Assembly (NCBI RefSeq): GCF_000738005.1
Contig: NZ_JHAL01000002.1
Coordinates: forward strand, 618,634 to 682,633
From: Bifidobacterium crudilactis
GTDB lineage: Bacteria; Actinomycetota; Actinomycetes; Actinomycetales; Bifidobacteriaceae
Direction: 5' to 3'
DNA length: 64,000 bases
Position 1 is the first letter of the stretch, and the number at the start of each line of letters is the position of its first letter. The notes beneath the pieces were generated by a model. It did no database searches and had not been told where the DNA came from. It saw only the letters and a list, made by a program, of their open reading frames with translations. Below, piece after piece: positions 26,560 through 36,237 of this stretch. The translations under genes and the position numbers were made by a program.

Positions 26560-27555
26560 TCAGTCGAGAGTGGCCACGCTGTCCCGTTCGACGAGATGGC
26601 TGTCGGTGAAGCTGATTTCGTCGTCGTGCTCAAGCAGACGACCGAGACTGATATAGCCCATCCGATAGAAATCCTGGGTCACGCTACTCAGCGTTGGCTG
26701 TACATAGTCGCATAGCGAGGTTCCGTCTATGCTGACGATGGAGAGATTTTGGGGGATGTCGACGCCGTAGTGACGTGCACGGTTCAACAGGCCGATGGCC
26801 ACCAGGTCGCTGCCCGCGATGACGGCGCTGAGCCTTTCGGACATGCCGTGATACGAGTCCATGGCATCCACTCCGGATTCGTAGCTGAAATCTCCGGAGT
26901 GAATCCATTCCTCGGCCACTTCGGCGCCGGCTTCCTCCATGGCCTTGCGGTATCCAGCAAGGCGGAGCAGTCCCGTATATGAATTGTTCAGGTCGAGCCC
27001 TGCAAGCCCTATGCGGGTATGGCCGTGTTCGAGCAGATAGTGCGCGGCCATGTATCCGATTGCCCGGTCGTCGGAGCATATGCAGGGGAGCGAGGCGTCG
27101 CGGAAGGCTATCGACACGAAATAGAACGGGGTGTTCGAGGATTTGAGCAGCGCCACGTTGTCGGGTGCGATATCTACGGATAGCAGCAGTATTCCGGCTA
27201 CCGGACGTTCCAGGGCGGTGGTGATGGCCTTGCGCTGCACCGCTTCGTCGCGGTCGCGTGTGTACAGGATGATGATGGTGTTGCCGAGTTCGGCGGCACG
27301 TTGCTGGATGCCTTCGATGATGGCGTCGGCGAAGTTGGTTTTGGTGGAATTGATGATGACCGCGACGACATCGCTGCGCCTGGTGACCAATTCCAGCGCC
27401 GCCATGTTCTTCTGATATCCGAGTTCCTTGGCGGCCTTGTTGACCTTGGCTGCAGTGCTTTTGCTGAAGAACCCTTCCTTGTTGGCAAGGACACGTGAGA
27501 CCGTGGCTATCGAGAAGCCTGTGGCCTGGGCGATGTCTTTGATGGTTGCATCCAT
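26560..27555 (-). CDS. LacI-family repressor of the alpha-glucoside cluster
   Basis: 331 residues from ATG 27555; the frame extends upstream to 27750, but that leader crosses the operators and is not protein-like. The helix-turn-helix is ATIKDIAQATGFSIATVSRV, followed by a core with sugar-binding-protein strands (VVAVIINSTKTNFADAI) and a C-terminal SIVSIDGTSLCDYVQP segment. It is divergent from the MFS transporter, with two AAACGTTTGTGT boxes between them. It probably represses the transporter and glucosidase, and possibly itself. The inducer is presumably an isomalto-oligosaccharide or its product, by inference. Confidence 0.88.
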   Translation of the reverse strand: MDATIKDIAQATGFSIATVSRVLANKEGFFSKSTAAKVNKAAKELGYQKNMAALELVTRRSDVVAVIINSTKTNFADAIIEGIQQRAAELGNTIIILYTRDRDEAVQRKAITTALERPVAGILLLSVDIAPDNVALLKSSNTPFYFVSIAFRDASLPCICSDDRAIGYMAAHYLLEHGHTRIGLAGLDLNNSYTGLLRLAGYRKAMEEAGAEVAEEWIHSGDFSYESGVDAMDSYHGMSERLSAVIAGSDLVAIGLLNRARHYGVDIPQNLSIVSIDGTSLCDYVQPTLSSVTQDFYRMGYISLGRLLEHDDEISFTDSHLVERDSVATLD

Positions 27556-27689
27556 GCTGTATGAACCTGCGGTTTTCGGCGGAATATTGTCGATTGCCAG
27601 TCTACAGCCTGACTGGTGTGCGGACGTGGTGCGGGTGGGCAGACGTGTGCCAATGGGTATGTTGCGGGAATCGAGCACCCTTATTGAGA

Positions 27690-27747
27690 AAACGTTTGTG
27701 TTGCTGTAAACACGCCATTGTAAACGTTTGTGTAAATGGTATACAAT
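27690..27747 (+). promoter_or_regulatory. Promoter with paired LacI-type operators
   Basis: AAACGTTTGTGT occurs at 27690-27701 and 27722-27733, 32 bases apart, each with the palindromic AAACGTTT core typical of LacI-family operators. A TTGTAA (27718-27723) and TATACA (27740-27745) pair 16 bases apart forms a promoter for the transporter gene. The second operator touches the -35 hexamer. Confidence 0.65.
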
Positions 27748-27789
27748 CACTCCTTAACACAGGTGCTTGCACACAAAGGAGTGTTGATT

Positions 27790-29451
27790 ATGAGTCGTAA
27801 AGCCTATGCCGTCAGCGCTGAAATGGCGGGGCGCGGCCGTGCATCTCTGCACGGTGATACCGCACTGCAGGGTGAGGCTGCACAGCACGGTGATGCCGGT
27901 TCGTTCGGCCAGGCGACACCATTCAGTGCAACGGCATCGCCGAATGCGGCGAGCATCGGCACGGGACCACGAACCTTGTCGGGTCTGACGTCTTCAAAGG
28001 CGGCGGATGTCCAAGCAGTCGATACGACGGGGCGGACAAGCGGCCACGTCGAAAATTCTTTGCCAAGGTTGAGCAAGCGCACGATTTTCGCAATGACCTT
28101 CGGCTTCTTCGGTATCAATATGGCCTTTTCCCTGCAATCCTCGCAGATGGGAAGAATCTTCCAGACCATCGGCGCCGATCCGACCAAACTGGGGTTGTTC
28201 TTCATCCTTCCGCCGCTTGCGGGCATGGTGGTCCAGCCTCTTATCGGCAAATATTCCGACATGACCTGGTCGAATCGTTTCGGTAGACGCATGCCCTACC
28301 TCATCGCCGCCGCGCCGATCGCAGCCCTCGTCATGGTGCTGCTTCCCAACGCGGGGTCGTTGGGATTCGGATATGCGTCCGTGGCCGCATTGGCCTTCGG
28401 AGCCGTGGCCATACTCTTCATGGACCTGTCGAGCAACATCTGCATGCAGCCGTTCAAAATGATCATCGGCGACATGGTCAACGAGGAGCAGAAGGATATG
28501 GCATGGTCATGGCAACAGTCCTTCAGCAATCTCGGTGGAGTCCTGGCGACGGTGCTGCCCTTCGTGCTGACGGCCTTCGGGGTGGCGAATGTGGCTGCGG
28601 CGGGTGAGGTGCCGCTTTCTGTGCGTCTCGCCTTCTACATCGGTGCCGCAATCTTGCTGCTGACCTCCCTGTATACGGTTCTTTCGGTCAAGGAATACGA
28701 TCCCGACCATTACGCCAGATATCACCACATCAAGCCCAAAACGCATGATTCCTCACCGTCGCTATGGAGTCTGCTCAAGAAGGCTCCGCGCGCGTTCTGG
28801 GAAGTCTCCTTCGTGCAGTTGTTCAATTGGTTCGCATTCCAATACCTCTGGACCTACGCCACCGGAGCGATTGCGCAGAACGTATGGCACACCACCGACA
28901 CCTCGTCGGCGGGATATCAGGCAGCAGGGAATTGGTACGGCATCCTTACCTGCATCCAATCACTGGCGGCGGTCATCTGGGGATTCCTGGTACTGTCGAA
29001 AACCAGCGCCGACAAACGGAAGTTCTGGTTCAGAATCGGTCTTGCATCCGGTGCTCTGGGATTCTTCGGAGTGTTCTTCATCCACAACCAGTTCCTATTG
29101 ATTCTGCCTTTCTGCCTTATCGGAATCGCATATCTCACCATGCAGACCCAGGCATTCTCCATATTCACCACGTCGCTCGATGGCAGCAATGAAGGGGCGT
29201 ATATGGGCCTGTTCAACTGCGGTATCTGTCTGCCGCAGATCATCGCCTCGGTCGCCAGTTTCGCGATTTTCCCTCTGGTCGGCAAATCGATGCCGCATAT
29301 GATTCTGGTTGCGGGCATAGCCATGGTGATGGGTATCGTAGCGGTATCGGTTATCACGGATAACACGGGCAAGGAGGCCCATTCGACCGAGGATTCGGGC
29401 ACCGTTGCAGCCCTCGGCGGCATCGACACAGAACGCACCGCGAACAGATGA
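27790..29451 (+). CDS. MFS sugar transporter (SLC45/GPH-like)
   Basis: 553 residues from ATG 27790, with AAAGGAGTG upstream. The first 95 residues are an unusual hydrophilic extension rich in Gly, Ala, His and Gln. About 12 membrane helices follow, starting with TIFAMTFGFFGINMAFSLQSSQMGR. RFGRRMPYL near residue 180 is the conserved loop 2-3 motif of MFS proteins. The sequence resembles plant-type sucrose and bacterial maltose-type transporters (SLC45 group). It lies 100 bases upstream of an oligo-1,6-glucosidase and is divergent from a LacI repressor, so it most likely imports isomaltose-type or related alpha-glucosides by proton symport. The exact sugar cannot be read from sequence. Confidence 0.85.
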   Translation: MSRKAYAVSAEMAGRGRASLHGDTALQGEAAQHGDAGSFGQATPFSATASPNAASIGTGPRTLSGLTSSKAADVQAVDTTGRTSGHVENSLPRLSKRTIFAMTFGFFGINMAFSLQSSQMGRIFQTIGADPTKLGLFFILPPLAGMVVQPLIGKYSDMTWSNRFGRRMPYLIAAAPIAALVMVLLPNAGSLGFGYASVAALAFGAVAILFMDLSSNICMQPFKMIIGDMVNEEQKDMAWSWQQSFSNLGGVLATVLPFVLTAFGVANVAAAGEVPLSVRLAFYIGAAILLLTSLYTVLSVKEYDPDHYARYHHIKPKTHDSSPSLWSLLKKAPRAFWEVSFVQLFNWFAFQYLWTYATGAIAQNVWHTTDTSSAGYQAAGNWYGILTCIQSLAAVIWGFLVLSKTSADKRKFWFRIGLASGALGFFGVFFIHNQFLLILPFCLIGIAYLTMQTQAFSIFTTSLDGSNEGAYMGLFNCGICLPQIIASVASFAIFPLVGKSMPHMILVAGIAMVMGIVAVSVITDNTGKEAHSTEDSGTVAALGGIDTERTANR

Positions 29452-29551
29452 GTCCAGCACTTCGTAATACCAACCCACGGAATCACGTTCCGGTCCAGGA
29501 ACGAGCAAGGCGATGAACATGGCGCAACACAACCCACAGGAGGATAAGACA

Positions 29552-31225
29552 ATGAAGCAATCATGGTGGCAGCATGCGGTCGTATACCAGGTGTATCCGC
29601 GCAGTTTCCAGGACAGCGACGGTGACGGCATCGGTGATTTGGCAGGAATCATCCAGCGACTGCCGTATATCAAAGAACTCGGGGTCGATGTGATCTGGCT
29701 GAACCCCGTCTACAAGTCCCCTGACCGTGACAACGGCTACGACATCAGCGATTACCGTTCCATTCAGCCGCGCTTCGGGGATATGAAGACCTTTGACAAA
29801 CTCCTGGAGCAGGCTCATGCACTCGGCCTGCATCTGGTGATGGATCTGGTGGTCAACCACACCTCGGACCAGCACGAATGGTTCAAGAAGAGTCGTGAAA
29901 GCAAGGACAGCCCGTACCGTGACTTCTATTTCTGGCGTGATGGCGAACCCGGAATCCCACCGAACAACTGGGGGTCGTACTTCGGCGGTTCCACATGGGA
30001 ATATGACGATGCCAGCAAACAGTATTACCTGCATCTCTTCGCGAAGGAGCAGCCCGATCTGAACTGGGAAAATCCTCAGGTACGGGAGAGCATCTGGGAT
30101 GTCATGAGGTTCTGGCTTGACAAAGGCGTGGACGGCTTCCGTATGGACGTCATCAACTTCATCTCCAAGCCGGAGGGATTGCCGGACGCACCGAACCCTG
30201 AGCATGCGGCGTATGCCAATGTGGAGCCGATGGTGGCTGACGGACCGAAGCTAAACGAGTATTTCAAGGAGATGAACAGCAAGGTACTGTCGAAGTACGA
30301 TGCGATGAGCGTAGGCGAGATGCCCAGCGTGACGGCACAGGATGCCGTCGAGTACGCCGGTCTGGAAACGGGCGAGCTGAACATGGTGTTCCAATTCGAT
30401 CATGTCACCTTGGCGTTCAACAAGGACCCGCGACTGGGCAAGTGGAACGACGAGCCCGTGAATCTGGTGTCGCTCAAAAGAGCGCTGTCCAGGTGGCAGC
30501 AGGCCCTGGACGGCAAAGCATGGAACAGTCTGTACTGGAACAATCACGACAGGGCGCGTGCCGTTTCCAGATTCGGAGACGACAGGCCGGAGTTCAGGGT
30601 GCGTTCGGCCAAGATGCTGGCACTCGTGCTGCACATGATGCAGGGCACACCGTATATCTACCAAGGTGAGGAGCTTGGGATGACCAACGCTCACTTCACC
30701 CGGCTGGACCAGTACCAGGACATCGAATCCCTTGAGGCCTATCATCAGTTCGTCGATGTGGAGCATCTGGTCGATCACGATACGATGATGCGCTACCTGG
30801 CGACCGAATCGCGCGACAATGCGCGTACCCCGATGCAATGGGACGCCACGGCGAAGGGAGGATTCACCGAAGGCACACCATGGTTGGAGCTCAACACCAA
30901 TCATGATGAGATCAACGTCGACGCGGAATTGAACGACCCTGACTCTGTGCTGCGCTTCTACCAACGCTTGATCGAGCTTAGGCACAACAACGACCTCATC
31001 GTGTATGGCAACTACATCGAACTCGACCCGGAGGACGACGAAGTATTCGCGTACAAACGGCAATATGAAGGCAGAACGATGCTGGTGCTCAGCAATTTCA
31101 CCGATCAGACGGTGACACGTGACTACCCGGTGCCTGTGGACGGCGGACTGATGATTTCGAATTATCAGGATGATCAAGGGGCGACCCTCCGACCATACGA
31201 AGCCAAGGCGTTCATGGTCGCATAA
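29552..31225 (+). CDS. Oligo-1,6-glucosidase, GH13 subfamily 31
   Basis: 557 residues from ATG 29552, with CAGGAGGAT upstream. GH13 regions: MDLVVNHTSD (97-106), GFRMDVIN with nucleophile D199, SVGEMP with acid/base E256, and NNHD with D333. V200, right after the nucleophile, is the residue known to favour alpha-1,6 over alpha-1,4 linkages in this family, where maltases have Thr. The enzyme cleaves isomaltose, panose and similar oligosaccharides in the cytoplasm. There is no signal peptide, which fits import by the preceding MFS protein. A hairpin at 31279-31310 ends the transcript. Confidence 0.93.
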   Translation: MKQSWWQHAVVYQVYPRSFQDSDGDGIGDLAGIIQRLPYIKELGVDVIWLNPVYKSPDRDNGYDISDYRSIQPRFGDMKTFDKLLEQAHALGLHLVMDLVVNHTSDQHEWFKKSRESKDSPYRDFYFWRDGEPGIPPNNWGSYFGGSTWEYDDASKQYYLHLFAKEQPDLNWENPQVRESIWDVMRFWLDKGVDGFRMDVINFISKPEGLPDAPNPEHAAYANVEPMVADGPKLNEYFKEMNSKVLSKYDAMSVGEMPSVTAQDAVEYAGLETGELNMVFQFDHVTLAFNKDPRLGKWNDEPVNLVSLKRALSRWQQALDGKAWNSLYWNNHDRARAVSRFGDDRPEFRVRSAKMLALVLHMMQGTPYIYQGEELGMTNAHFTRLDQYQDIESLEAYHQFVDVEHLVDHDTMMRYLATESRDNARTPMQWDATAKGGFTEGTPWLELNTNHDEINVDAELNDPDSVLRFYQRLIELRHNNDLIVYGNYIELDPEDDEVFAYKRQYEGRTMLVLSNFTDQTVTRDYPVPVDGGLMISNYQDDQGATLRPYEAKAFMVA

Positions 31226-31278
31226 CCGCGTGTTGCAGTTGATGTTATTGCTGGTGCCCATGCTTGCGTCAGTGGCGG

Positions 31279-31310
31279 AGGCACACCGTGCAGGATGGCA
31301 CGGTGTGCCT
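31279..31310 (+). terminator. Hairpin after the glucosidase gene
   Basis: A perfect 13-bp stem (AGGCACACCGTGC with its complement) and a 6-base loop lie 53 bases after the stop. There is no U-tract, so termination may be partial or factor-assisted. Confidence 0.6.
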
Positions 31311-31341
31311 TGCTGAGCGGCACCTGGTTCACCTCTTTGGC

Positions 31342-31375
31342 AAGCCGCTGTATCACTCAAGCCGCTGTATCACTC
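31342..31375 (+). repeat. 17-bp tandem duplication
   Basis: AAGCCGCTGTATCACTC is present twice head to tail, followed by a degenerate third copy. No function is evident; it lies between two genes on the same strand. Confidence 0.8.
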
Positions 31376-31520
31376 AAAGCGCTGTGAAACGGTGATGCGC
31401 TAAGTGAAGAAGTCAGGGAGAAACACCTGGCGCTGCGCCACAAGGCCAGGGTTCCATACCTCCTGTGCACATAATGGAGACGGAATACGGAGCTCCAGGG
31501 CCTAAGGGGATGGTCAACTC

Positions 31521-32486
31521 ATGACATGCATCATCAATTGTCTGCCACTAAATGACGACGAGCGCGAAGCTTTCCGAGAAGCCGCAGGAGATGTGCGGCA
31601 GGAATTCGTCGGCGACCTCTCGGCACGCCGGAATATCTCCTGGAGCGCCGAAGTGCCAGAAGATCTTCGGGAAGAGACCACTGCGGTGATCGGTAACGCT
31701 CCGGTGGAACAGCTCGCCGAATGCCCGAAGTTGCAATGGCTGCAAACCTTCAGCGCAGGAGTGGACAGCTATCTCAAACCTGGGGCTCTGGCACAGGACG
31801 TACAGGTCACCAGCGCTTCGGGAGCATATGGGCATGCCGTTGCCGAGCACATGTTCGCCATGACCTTGGCGCTGTTGAAAGACCTGCCGCTATACCGCGA
31901 CCAGCAGCATGACCAACGGTGGAAGCCATCGGGGCATGTCGGCACGCTCGACGGGGCCAATGTGGCGATTCTCGGCACCGGAGACATAGGAGCGCATTAC
32001 GCACGCCTCTGCCGGGCGTGCGGTTCCCGCACCATCGGCGTTCGTCGGAATGCCGCCGTCGCTGTTGACGGTATCGATGACATGCATTCCTTCGAGGAAC
32101 TTGATGCCGTGTTGCGAGTGGCCGATGTGGTCGCACTCGCCTTGCCTTCTACGCCAGAGACCCGCCACATCATCAACACTGAGCGGATGAGGCTGATGCC
32201 GAACAACGCCATGGTGATCAACGCCGGCAGGGGAGACGCCATCGACTGCGACGCGCTCGCCGACGCCTTGAAGGGTGGGGACATCTCTTGCGCGGGTTTG
32301 GACGTGACCGACCCCGAGCCGCTGCCTTCGGAGCACCCGCTTTGGGGGGAGTCTCGATGCCTCATCACGCCGCACATCGCCGGAGGCACGCATCTGAAGT
32401 CGACCGCTGACCGCATCATCGCCATCGCCCTCGATAACGTACGCAACTATGTCTCAGGTCAGGCATTGAGCAACAGGATGCGGTGA
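31521..32486 (+). CDS. D-2-hydroxyacid dehydrogenase
   Basis: 321 residues. The NAD-binding loop is VAILGTGDIGAHYARL (near 150-165). The catalytic triad of the family is visible as the Arg in INAGRGD, the Glu in DPEPLP and the His in TPHIAGG. Such enzymes reduce 2-keto acids, or oxidise D-2-hydroxyacids, with NAD(P). The substrate is not determined; the sequence is closer to the glyoxylate/hydroxypyruvate type than to D-lactate dehydrogenase. The stop overlaps the GTG start of the next gene by four bases (GTGA), so the two are translationally coupled. Confidence 0.88.
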   Translation: MTCIINCLPLNDDEREAFREAAGDVRQEFVGDLSARRNISWSAEVPEDLREETTAVIGNAPVEQLAECPKLQWLQTFSAGVDSYLKPGALAQDVQVTSASGAYGHAVAEHMFAMTLALLKDLPLYRDQQHDQRWKPSGHVGTLDGANVAILGTGDIGAHYARLCRACGSRTIGVRRNAAVAVDGIDDMHSFEELDAVLRVADVVALALPSTPETRHIINTERMRLMPNNAMVINAGRGDAIDCDALADALKGGDISCAGLDVTDPEPLPSEHPLWGESRCLITPHIAGGTHLKSTADRIIAIALDNVRNYVSGQALSNRMR

Positions 32487-33271
32487 TCGTCGTGACTGAC
32501 GAGAATGACGACGAGCAATCATCCAAGAGCGGGAGGATACTGCGCAAAACGCTGATCTTCTCGGTGGCGACGCTGCTCGGACTCAGTGCAGGAGCCTATG
32601 GCATGCACACGCTGCGTCAACACGGTCAACTGGAGAGCGGTGAGGGATCGACGGCAAGCGCCGCGGTGTCGTCGTCCGACTCCAGACGCCCACAGTTGAA
32701 AAGCACCAGCGACTTCGACCATGACGGCATCGACGATTACACCGACATCGTGCAAGGAGCGCATCTGCAGGCGAAGGCCCGACCGAAGTACGACGACGGC
32801 TACTATCAGGGCGGCTATCCTCCCGAGGGAAAGGGTGCATGCACCGACATGGTCTGGCATGCCTTCGCCAATGCGGGATACGACCTCAAAGCCATGGTGG
32901 ACAAGGATATCGCGGAGAATCCATCCGCTTACAAGGCTGTGGTGTCAAAAGCGGACCCCAACATCGACTTTCGACGTGTCGGCGTGCTTGGCGTCTTCTT
33001 CACCAGGTATGGCGACAGTCTGACCACCGACACCGCTCAGCACGATCAGTGGCAGCAGGGCGACCTCGTCATCTTCGATTCCACCTGGCATATAGGCATC
33101 GCTTCCGACAACCGAGACAAGCAGGACATTCCATTGTTGCTGCACAATATGGGTCAGGAACATCGGGAAAACGACTACCTGACCTTCGCCAGCAGAAGGC
33201 CCATCACCAAACATCTGAGATTCAACCCGAGCAAGCTGCCGGACTCGCTGAAAATCGCTTGGCACGGCTGA
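32483..33271 (+). CDS. DUF1287 protein, membrane-anchored, probable extracytoplasmic
   Basis: 262 residues from GTG 32483. A hydrophobic helix (about residues 20-37, TLIFSVATLLGLSAGAYGM) anchors or exports the protein. The remainder matches DUF1287: ACTDMVWHAFANAGYDL carries the Cys and the conserved helix, followed by GDLVIFDSTWHIGIASD with a His. The Cys-His arrangement is like NlpC/P60-type amidases, so a cell-wall hydrolase role is plausible but unproven. It is coupled to the dehydrogenase by overlap, although a functional link is not obvious. Confidence 0.8.
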   Translation: MIVVTDENDDEQSSKSGRILRKTLIFSVATLLGLSAGAYGMHTLRQHGQLESGEGSTASAAVSSSDSRRPQLKSTSDFDHDGIDDYTDIVQGAHLQAKARPKYDDGYYQGGYPPEGKGACTDMVWHAFANAGYDLKAMVDKDIAENPSAYKAVVSKADPNIDFRRVGVLGVFFTRYGDSLTTDTAQHDQWQQGDLVIFDSTWHIGIASDNRDKQDIPLLLHNMGQEHRENDYLTFASRRPITKHLRFNPSKLPDSLKIAWHG

Positions 33272-33671
33272 GTTCAATCAGACATGCCGTTTGTGTAGGG
33301 ATTATCAGGGATACCGCGAGTACGGTCTTTCTGATGATGGTGAAATCTCAACGATCTGGAAGTCACACGAACCAGATCTCAGCAACAATCCCTACACAAA
33401 CGACGGTTGTGCGAAAATTCGGCGGTACCGGGAACCGAAACCGGTGGATGAGGCTCCCATTGCAGCGGCTGCGCACCTGAAATGATTCGTTCCAGAGAGC
33501 GCTCATGTCCACCCTTGGACTATTCTTATTGAGGTTGCGGTGCCGATTTCCTCGGTTTCATCAGACGCAACCCGTTTAAAGCCAATGGTATAAAGCCAGT
33601 GCGTACAGTCGTCGCGTGTTGAGGTCTCGGCCTCGGCGTGTGGTGTCAGCCATGAGGGGCAGGTGAGAACG
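33272..33671. other. 400-base intergenic region with an inverted-repeat element
   Basis: No gene is supported. It contains the 115-base element at 33288-33402 and the ribosome site of the CorA gene. Nothing else was recognised. Confidence 0.45.
33288..33402. repeat. 115-bp element bounded by 16-bp perfect inverted repeats
   Basis: CGTTTGTGTAGGGATT at 33288-33303 is the exact complement of 33387-33402. Inside is a second 7-bp stem (GATCTGG with CCAGATC). A related single end occurs at 49451-49471. This could be a MITE-like insertion or an intergenic RNA structure following the DUF1287 gene. Confidence 0.7.
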
Positions 33672-34622
33672 ATGATGAGGGTATTCAGCACCATCAATGG
33701 ACAGATTGAACAAATCGAAAAACCGGAGACCGGTTCCTGGTTATGTTTGAGTGAACCTTCGGATGTCGAACTCGCCAACGTTTCGCAGATCACGGGAATT
33801 GATCTGGCCGATCTGCGTGCTCCGTTGGATGACGAGGAACGGTCGCGCGTCGATGTCGAGGATGGGTACACGATGATCATCGTGGATATTCCCACCGTCG
33901 AGACACGTGGAGGCCGCGATTGGTACGAGACGATCCCGTTGTCGATCGTCGTCACCGAGGGGCTGATCATCACGGTCTGCATGCAGGACACGCCTGTGCT
34001 GCATCCCTTTATGGAGGGAACGATACGGGGCTTCAACACCTTCATGAAGTCTCGCTTCATCCTGCAGATTTTGTATCGCAATGCGACCACATATCTGCGT
34101 TATCTGCGCATCATCGACCGTGAGTCGGACAAGCTTGAGCTCAAGCTCAGGCATTCGATGCAGAACCGTGAGATAGTGATGCTTCTGGAACTGAGCAAGA
34201 CCCTGGTCTATTTCGCTACCAGCTTGAAGTCGAACGAAATCGTCCTCGAGAAGCTTACGAGTCTCGACCGCATACGGCAGTATCCGGACGATGAGGATCT
34301 GTTGGGTGACGTCATCACCGAGAACAAGCAGGCAATCGAGATGGCGAACATCTATTCGGGCGTTCTCGCGAATATGACGGACGCCTTTGCATCGATCGTG
34401 TCCAACGACGTGAGCAACGTGATGAGAATCTTCACGATTATCTCCATCACCCTGTCGATTCCGACGCTGATTTTCTCGATGTACGGCATGAATTTTCAGG
34501 CGGGGATGCTCGGCATGCCTCTGTCGGACAAGCCCTGGGGCTTCTGGGCGATCATCGTGTTCTCGATGGTGCTGTCCATTCTGGTCACGTGGTTCCTGAC
34601 CAGATCCAAGATGTTTAAGTAA
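33672..34622 (+). CDS. corA: CorA-family divalent cation (Mg2+) transporter
   Basis: 316 residues from ATG 33672, preceded by AGGTGAG; GTG 33663 and ATG 33675 are alternatives. The long soluble N-terminal domain and coiled helices (about residues 130-230) precede two C-terminal membrane helices. The first ends in YGMNF, the signature of CorA channels (Gly-Met-Asn selectivity loop). CorA forms pentamers that admit Mg2+, Co2+ or Ni2+. The gene appears to be monocistronic. Downstream spacing to gluA is 261 bases. Confidence 0.9.
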   Translation: MMRVFSTINGQIEQIEKPETGSWLCLSEPSDVELANVSQITGIDLADLRAPLDDEERSRVDVEDGYTMIIVDIPTVETRGGRDWYETIPLSIVVTEGLIITVCMQDTPVLHPFMEGTIRGFNTFMKSRFILQILYRNATTYLRYLRIIDRESDKLELKLRHSMQNREIVMLLELSKTLVYFATSLKSNEIVLEKLTSLDRIRQYPDDEDLLGDVITENKQAIEMANIYSGVLANMTDAFASIVSNDVSNVMRIFTIISITLSIPTLIFSMYGMNFQAGMLGMPLSDKPWGFWAIIVFSMVLSILVTWFLTRSKMFK

Positions 34623-34883
34623 GTGTTACTCGATTTTTCCGCTAGAATAACCCAAGCACGTTTCGGAGCATGCCTCCTGCCTTTCAACAGGGGTAAGGTT
34701 CGGGAAGTGCCGTGTCCTGTCCGTGGTCGCTTCATGAAGGCTTTGTCCGGTTCGCGGTGAATCGTAGCTTCGTGAACAACATCTTCCCATGTTTACAATG
34801 CTGTGTTACTTTAAGGCGAAAGACGGGGAACGATGACATTCCGCGTGAGAGGGCAATCATCCAAGAGAAAGGATCACTCAGCT

Positions 34884-35684
34884 ATGACAGATGGTTCTAT
34901 GTCTGCTGCCGTGAAGAGTGGAGAGAGCGAGACTGCGCAACATGCAGCCAATCCTCTTGTGGAAATAAGCCATGTCGATAAGTATTTTGGCGATTTGCAC
35001 GTGCTGAAGGATATTAATCTGAAAGTCACCAAGGGTGAGGTTCTGGTGATTATCGGACCTTCCGGTTCCGGAAAGTCAACGCTCTGCCGGACGATAAACC
35101 GCCTGGAAGCCATTGATTCGGGTGTGATTCGCATAGACGGGGAACCGTTGCCGCAGGAAGGCAAGGATCTGACCAGACTCCGCGCTGAAGTGGGTATGGT
35201 GTTCCAATCCTTCAACCTGTTTGCACACAAGACGATTCTCGATAATGTGACCCTCGCACCTCGCAAGGTCCGTCGCATCGGCAAGGAGCAGGCGGAGAAG
35301 GAAGCCATGGAGCTGCTGGCACGTGTGGGAGTCGATTCCCAGGCCAAGAAACTGCCGGCCCAGCTTTCAGGTGGTCAGCAGCAGCGCGTGGCCATCGCCC
35401 GTTCGCTCGCCATGCATCCCAAAGTGATGCTCTTCGACGAGCCTACAAGCGCCTTGGACCCCGAGATGATTAACGAGGTTCTCGATGTCATGGTCGACCT
35501 CGCCAAAGAAGGCATGACGATGATCGTGGTGACGCACGAGATGGGGTTTGCACGTCAGGCCGCGAATCGCGTCGTATTCATGGCAGACGGTGAGATTCTC
35601 GAAGAGGGAACGCCGGTGGAGTTCTTCGAACACACCAAAACCGAACGCGCCAAGGACTTCCTGGGGAAGATTCTGGACCACTGA
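34884..35684 (+). CDS. gluA: Polar amino acid (glutamate-type) ABC importer ATPase
   Basis: 266 residues from ATG 34884; an upstream start at 34833 would add a leader that crosses the AAAGGA ribosome site. Walker A is [10 protein letters not shown], the signature is [15 protein letters not shown] and Walker B is [13 protein letters not shown]. The PAAT-type [18 protein letters not shown] loop is present. With gluB, gluC and gluD it forms a complete importer like GluABCD of Corynebacterium glutamicum. There are 553 bases between gluA and gluB, so the binding protein may have its own promoter. Confidence 0.92.
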   Translation: MTDGSMSAAVKSGESETAQHAANPLVEISHVDKYFGDLHVLKDINLKVTKGEVLVIIGPSGSGKSTLCRTINRLEAIDSGVIRIDGEPLPQEGKDLTRLRAEVGMVFQSFNLFAHKTILDNVTLAPRKVRRIGKEQAEKEAMELLARVGVDSQAKKLPAQLSGGQQQRVAIARSLAMHPKVMLFDEPTSALDPEMINEVLDVMVDLAKEGMTMIVVTHEMGFARQAANRVVFMADGEILEEGTPVEFFEHTKTERAKDFLGKILDH

Positions 35685-36237
35685 TCGTCTTAACGGCCCC
35701 GGCGGCTCCACGAACGGTTCATGGGCTGCCGAGGTCCCGATAGTTGTATTCATCAGATGCCGGAATGCCCATGATGACAGCCACCGTCAATTATGCGGTG
35801 GTCAGAGGGGTAACGACGGCAGCAAGAACAATACGAACGCACGTTGCGCTGTATCGTCTTGAGACGCGCAGAGTGCGATCACGGCAGACCATCAGCAGAG
35901 GGTCTGCACAATATGCAGTACCGGTCGATGGCATCGAGAAGCATTGCGGAGCCATCGCAAGACATCACGATCATCTGCACGATGACAAAACCGGACCTCG
36001 GACGAATATCGTCCGGAACCAGCCTTTCATAGGTATGCCGGGTCGGTTTCAGCAGCACAACGGTTCAGGATGCTGTTGACGAAATAACGCTCGTGGATGC
36101 AAGACATGTACGGGTAACACTGTCGAGTCATCATGTAGTAACGCAAAACGCATGAACGGGACACGCTTCCGAAGGAAGTCCGTGACCCGAACATCGACGC
36201 TCTGCTCTGTGAAGGATGTAGGAAGAGAGGAAACATC
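35685..36237 (+). other. 553-base region between gluA and gluB
   Basis: No gene is supported; the open frames here have no ribosome site and no recognisable sequence. The length suggests a separate promoter and leader for gluB. The gluB ribosome site (GAGAGGAAA) is at about 36223-36231. Confidence 0.4.
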
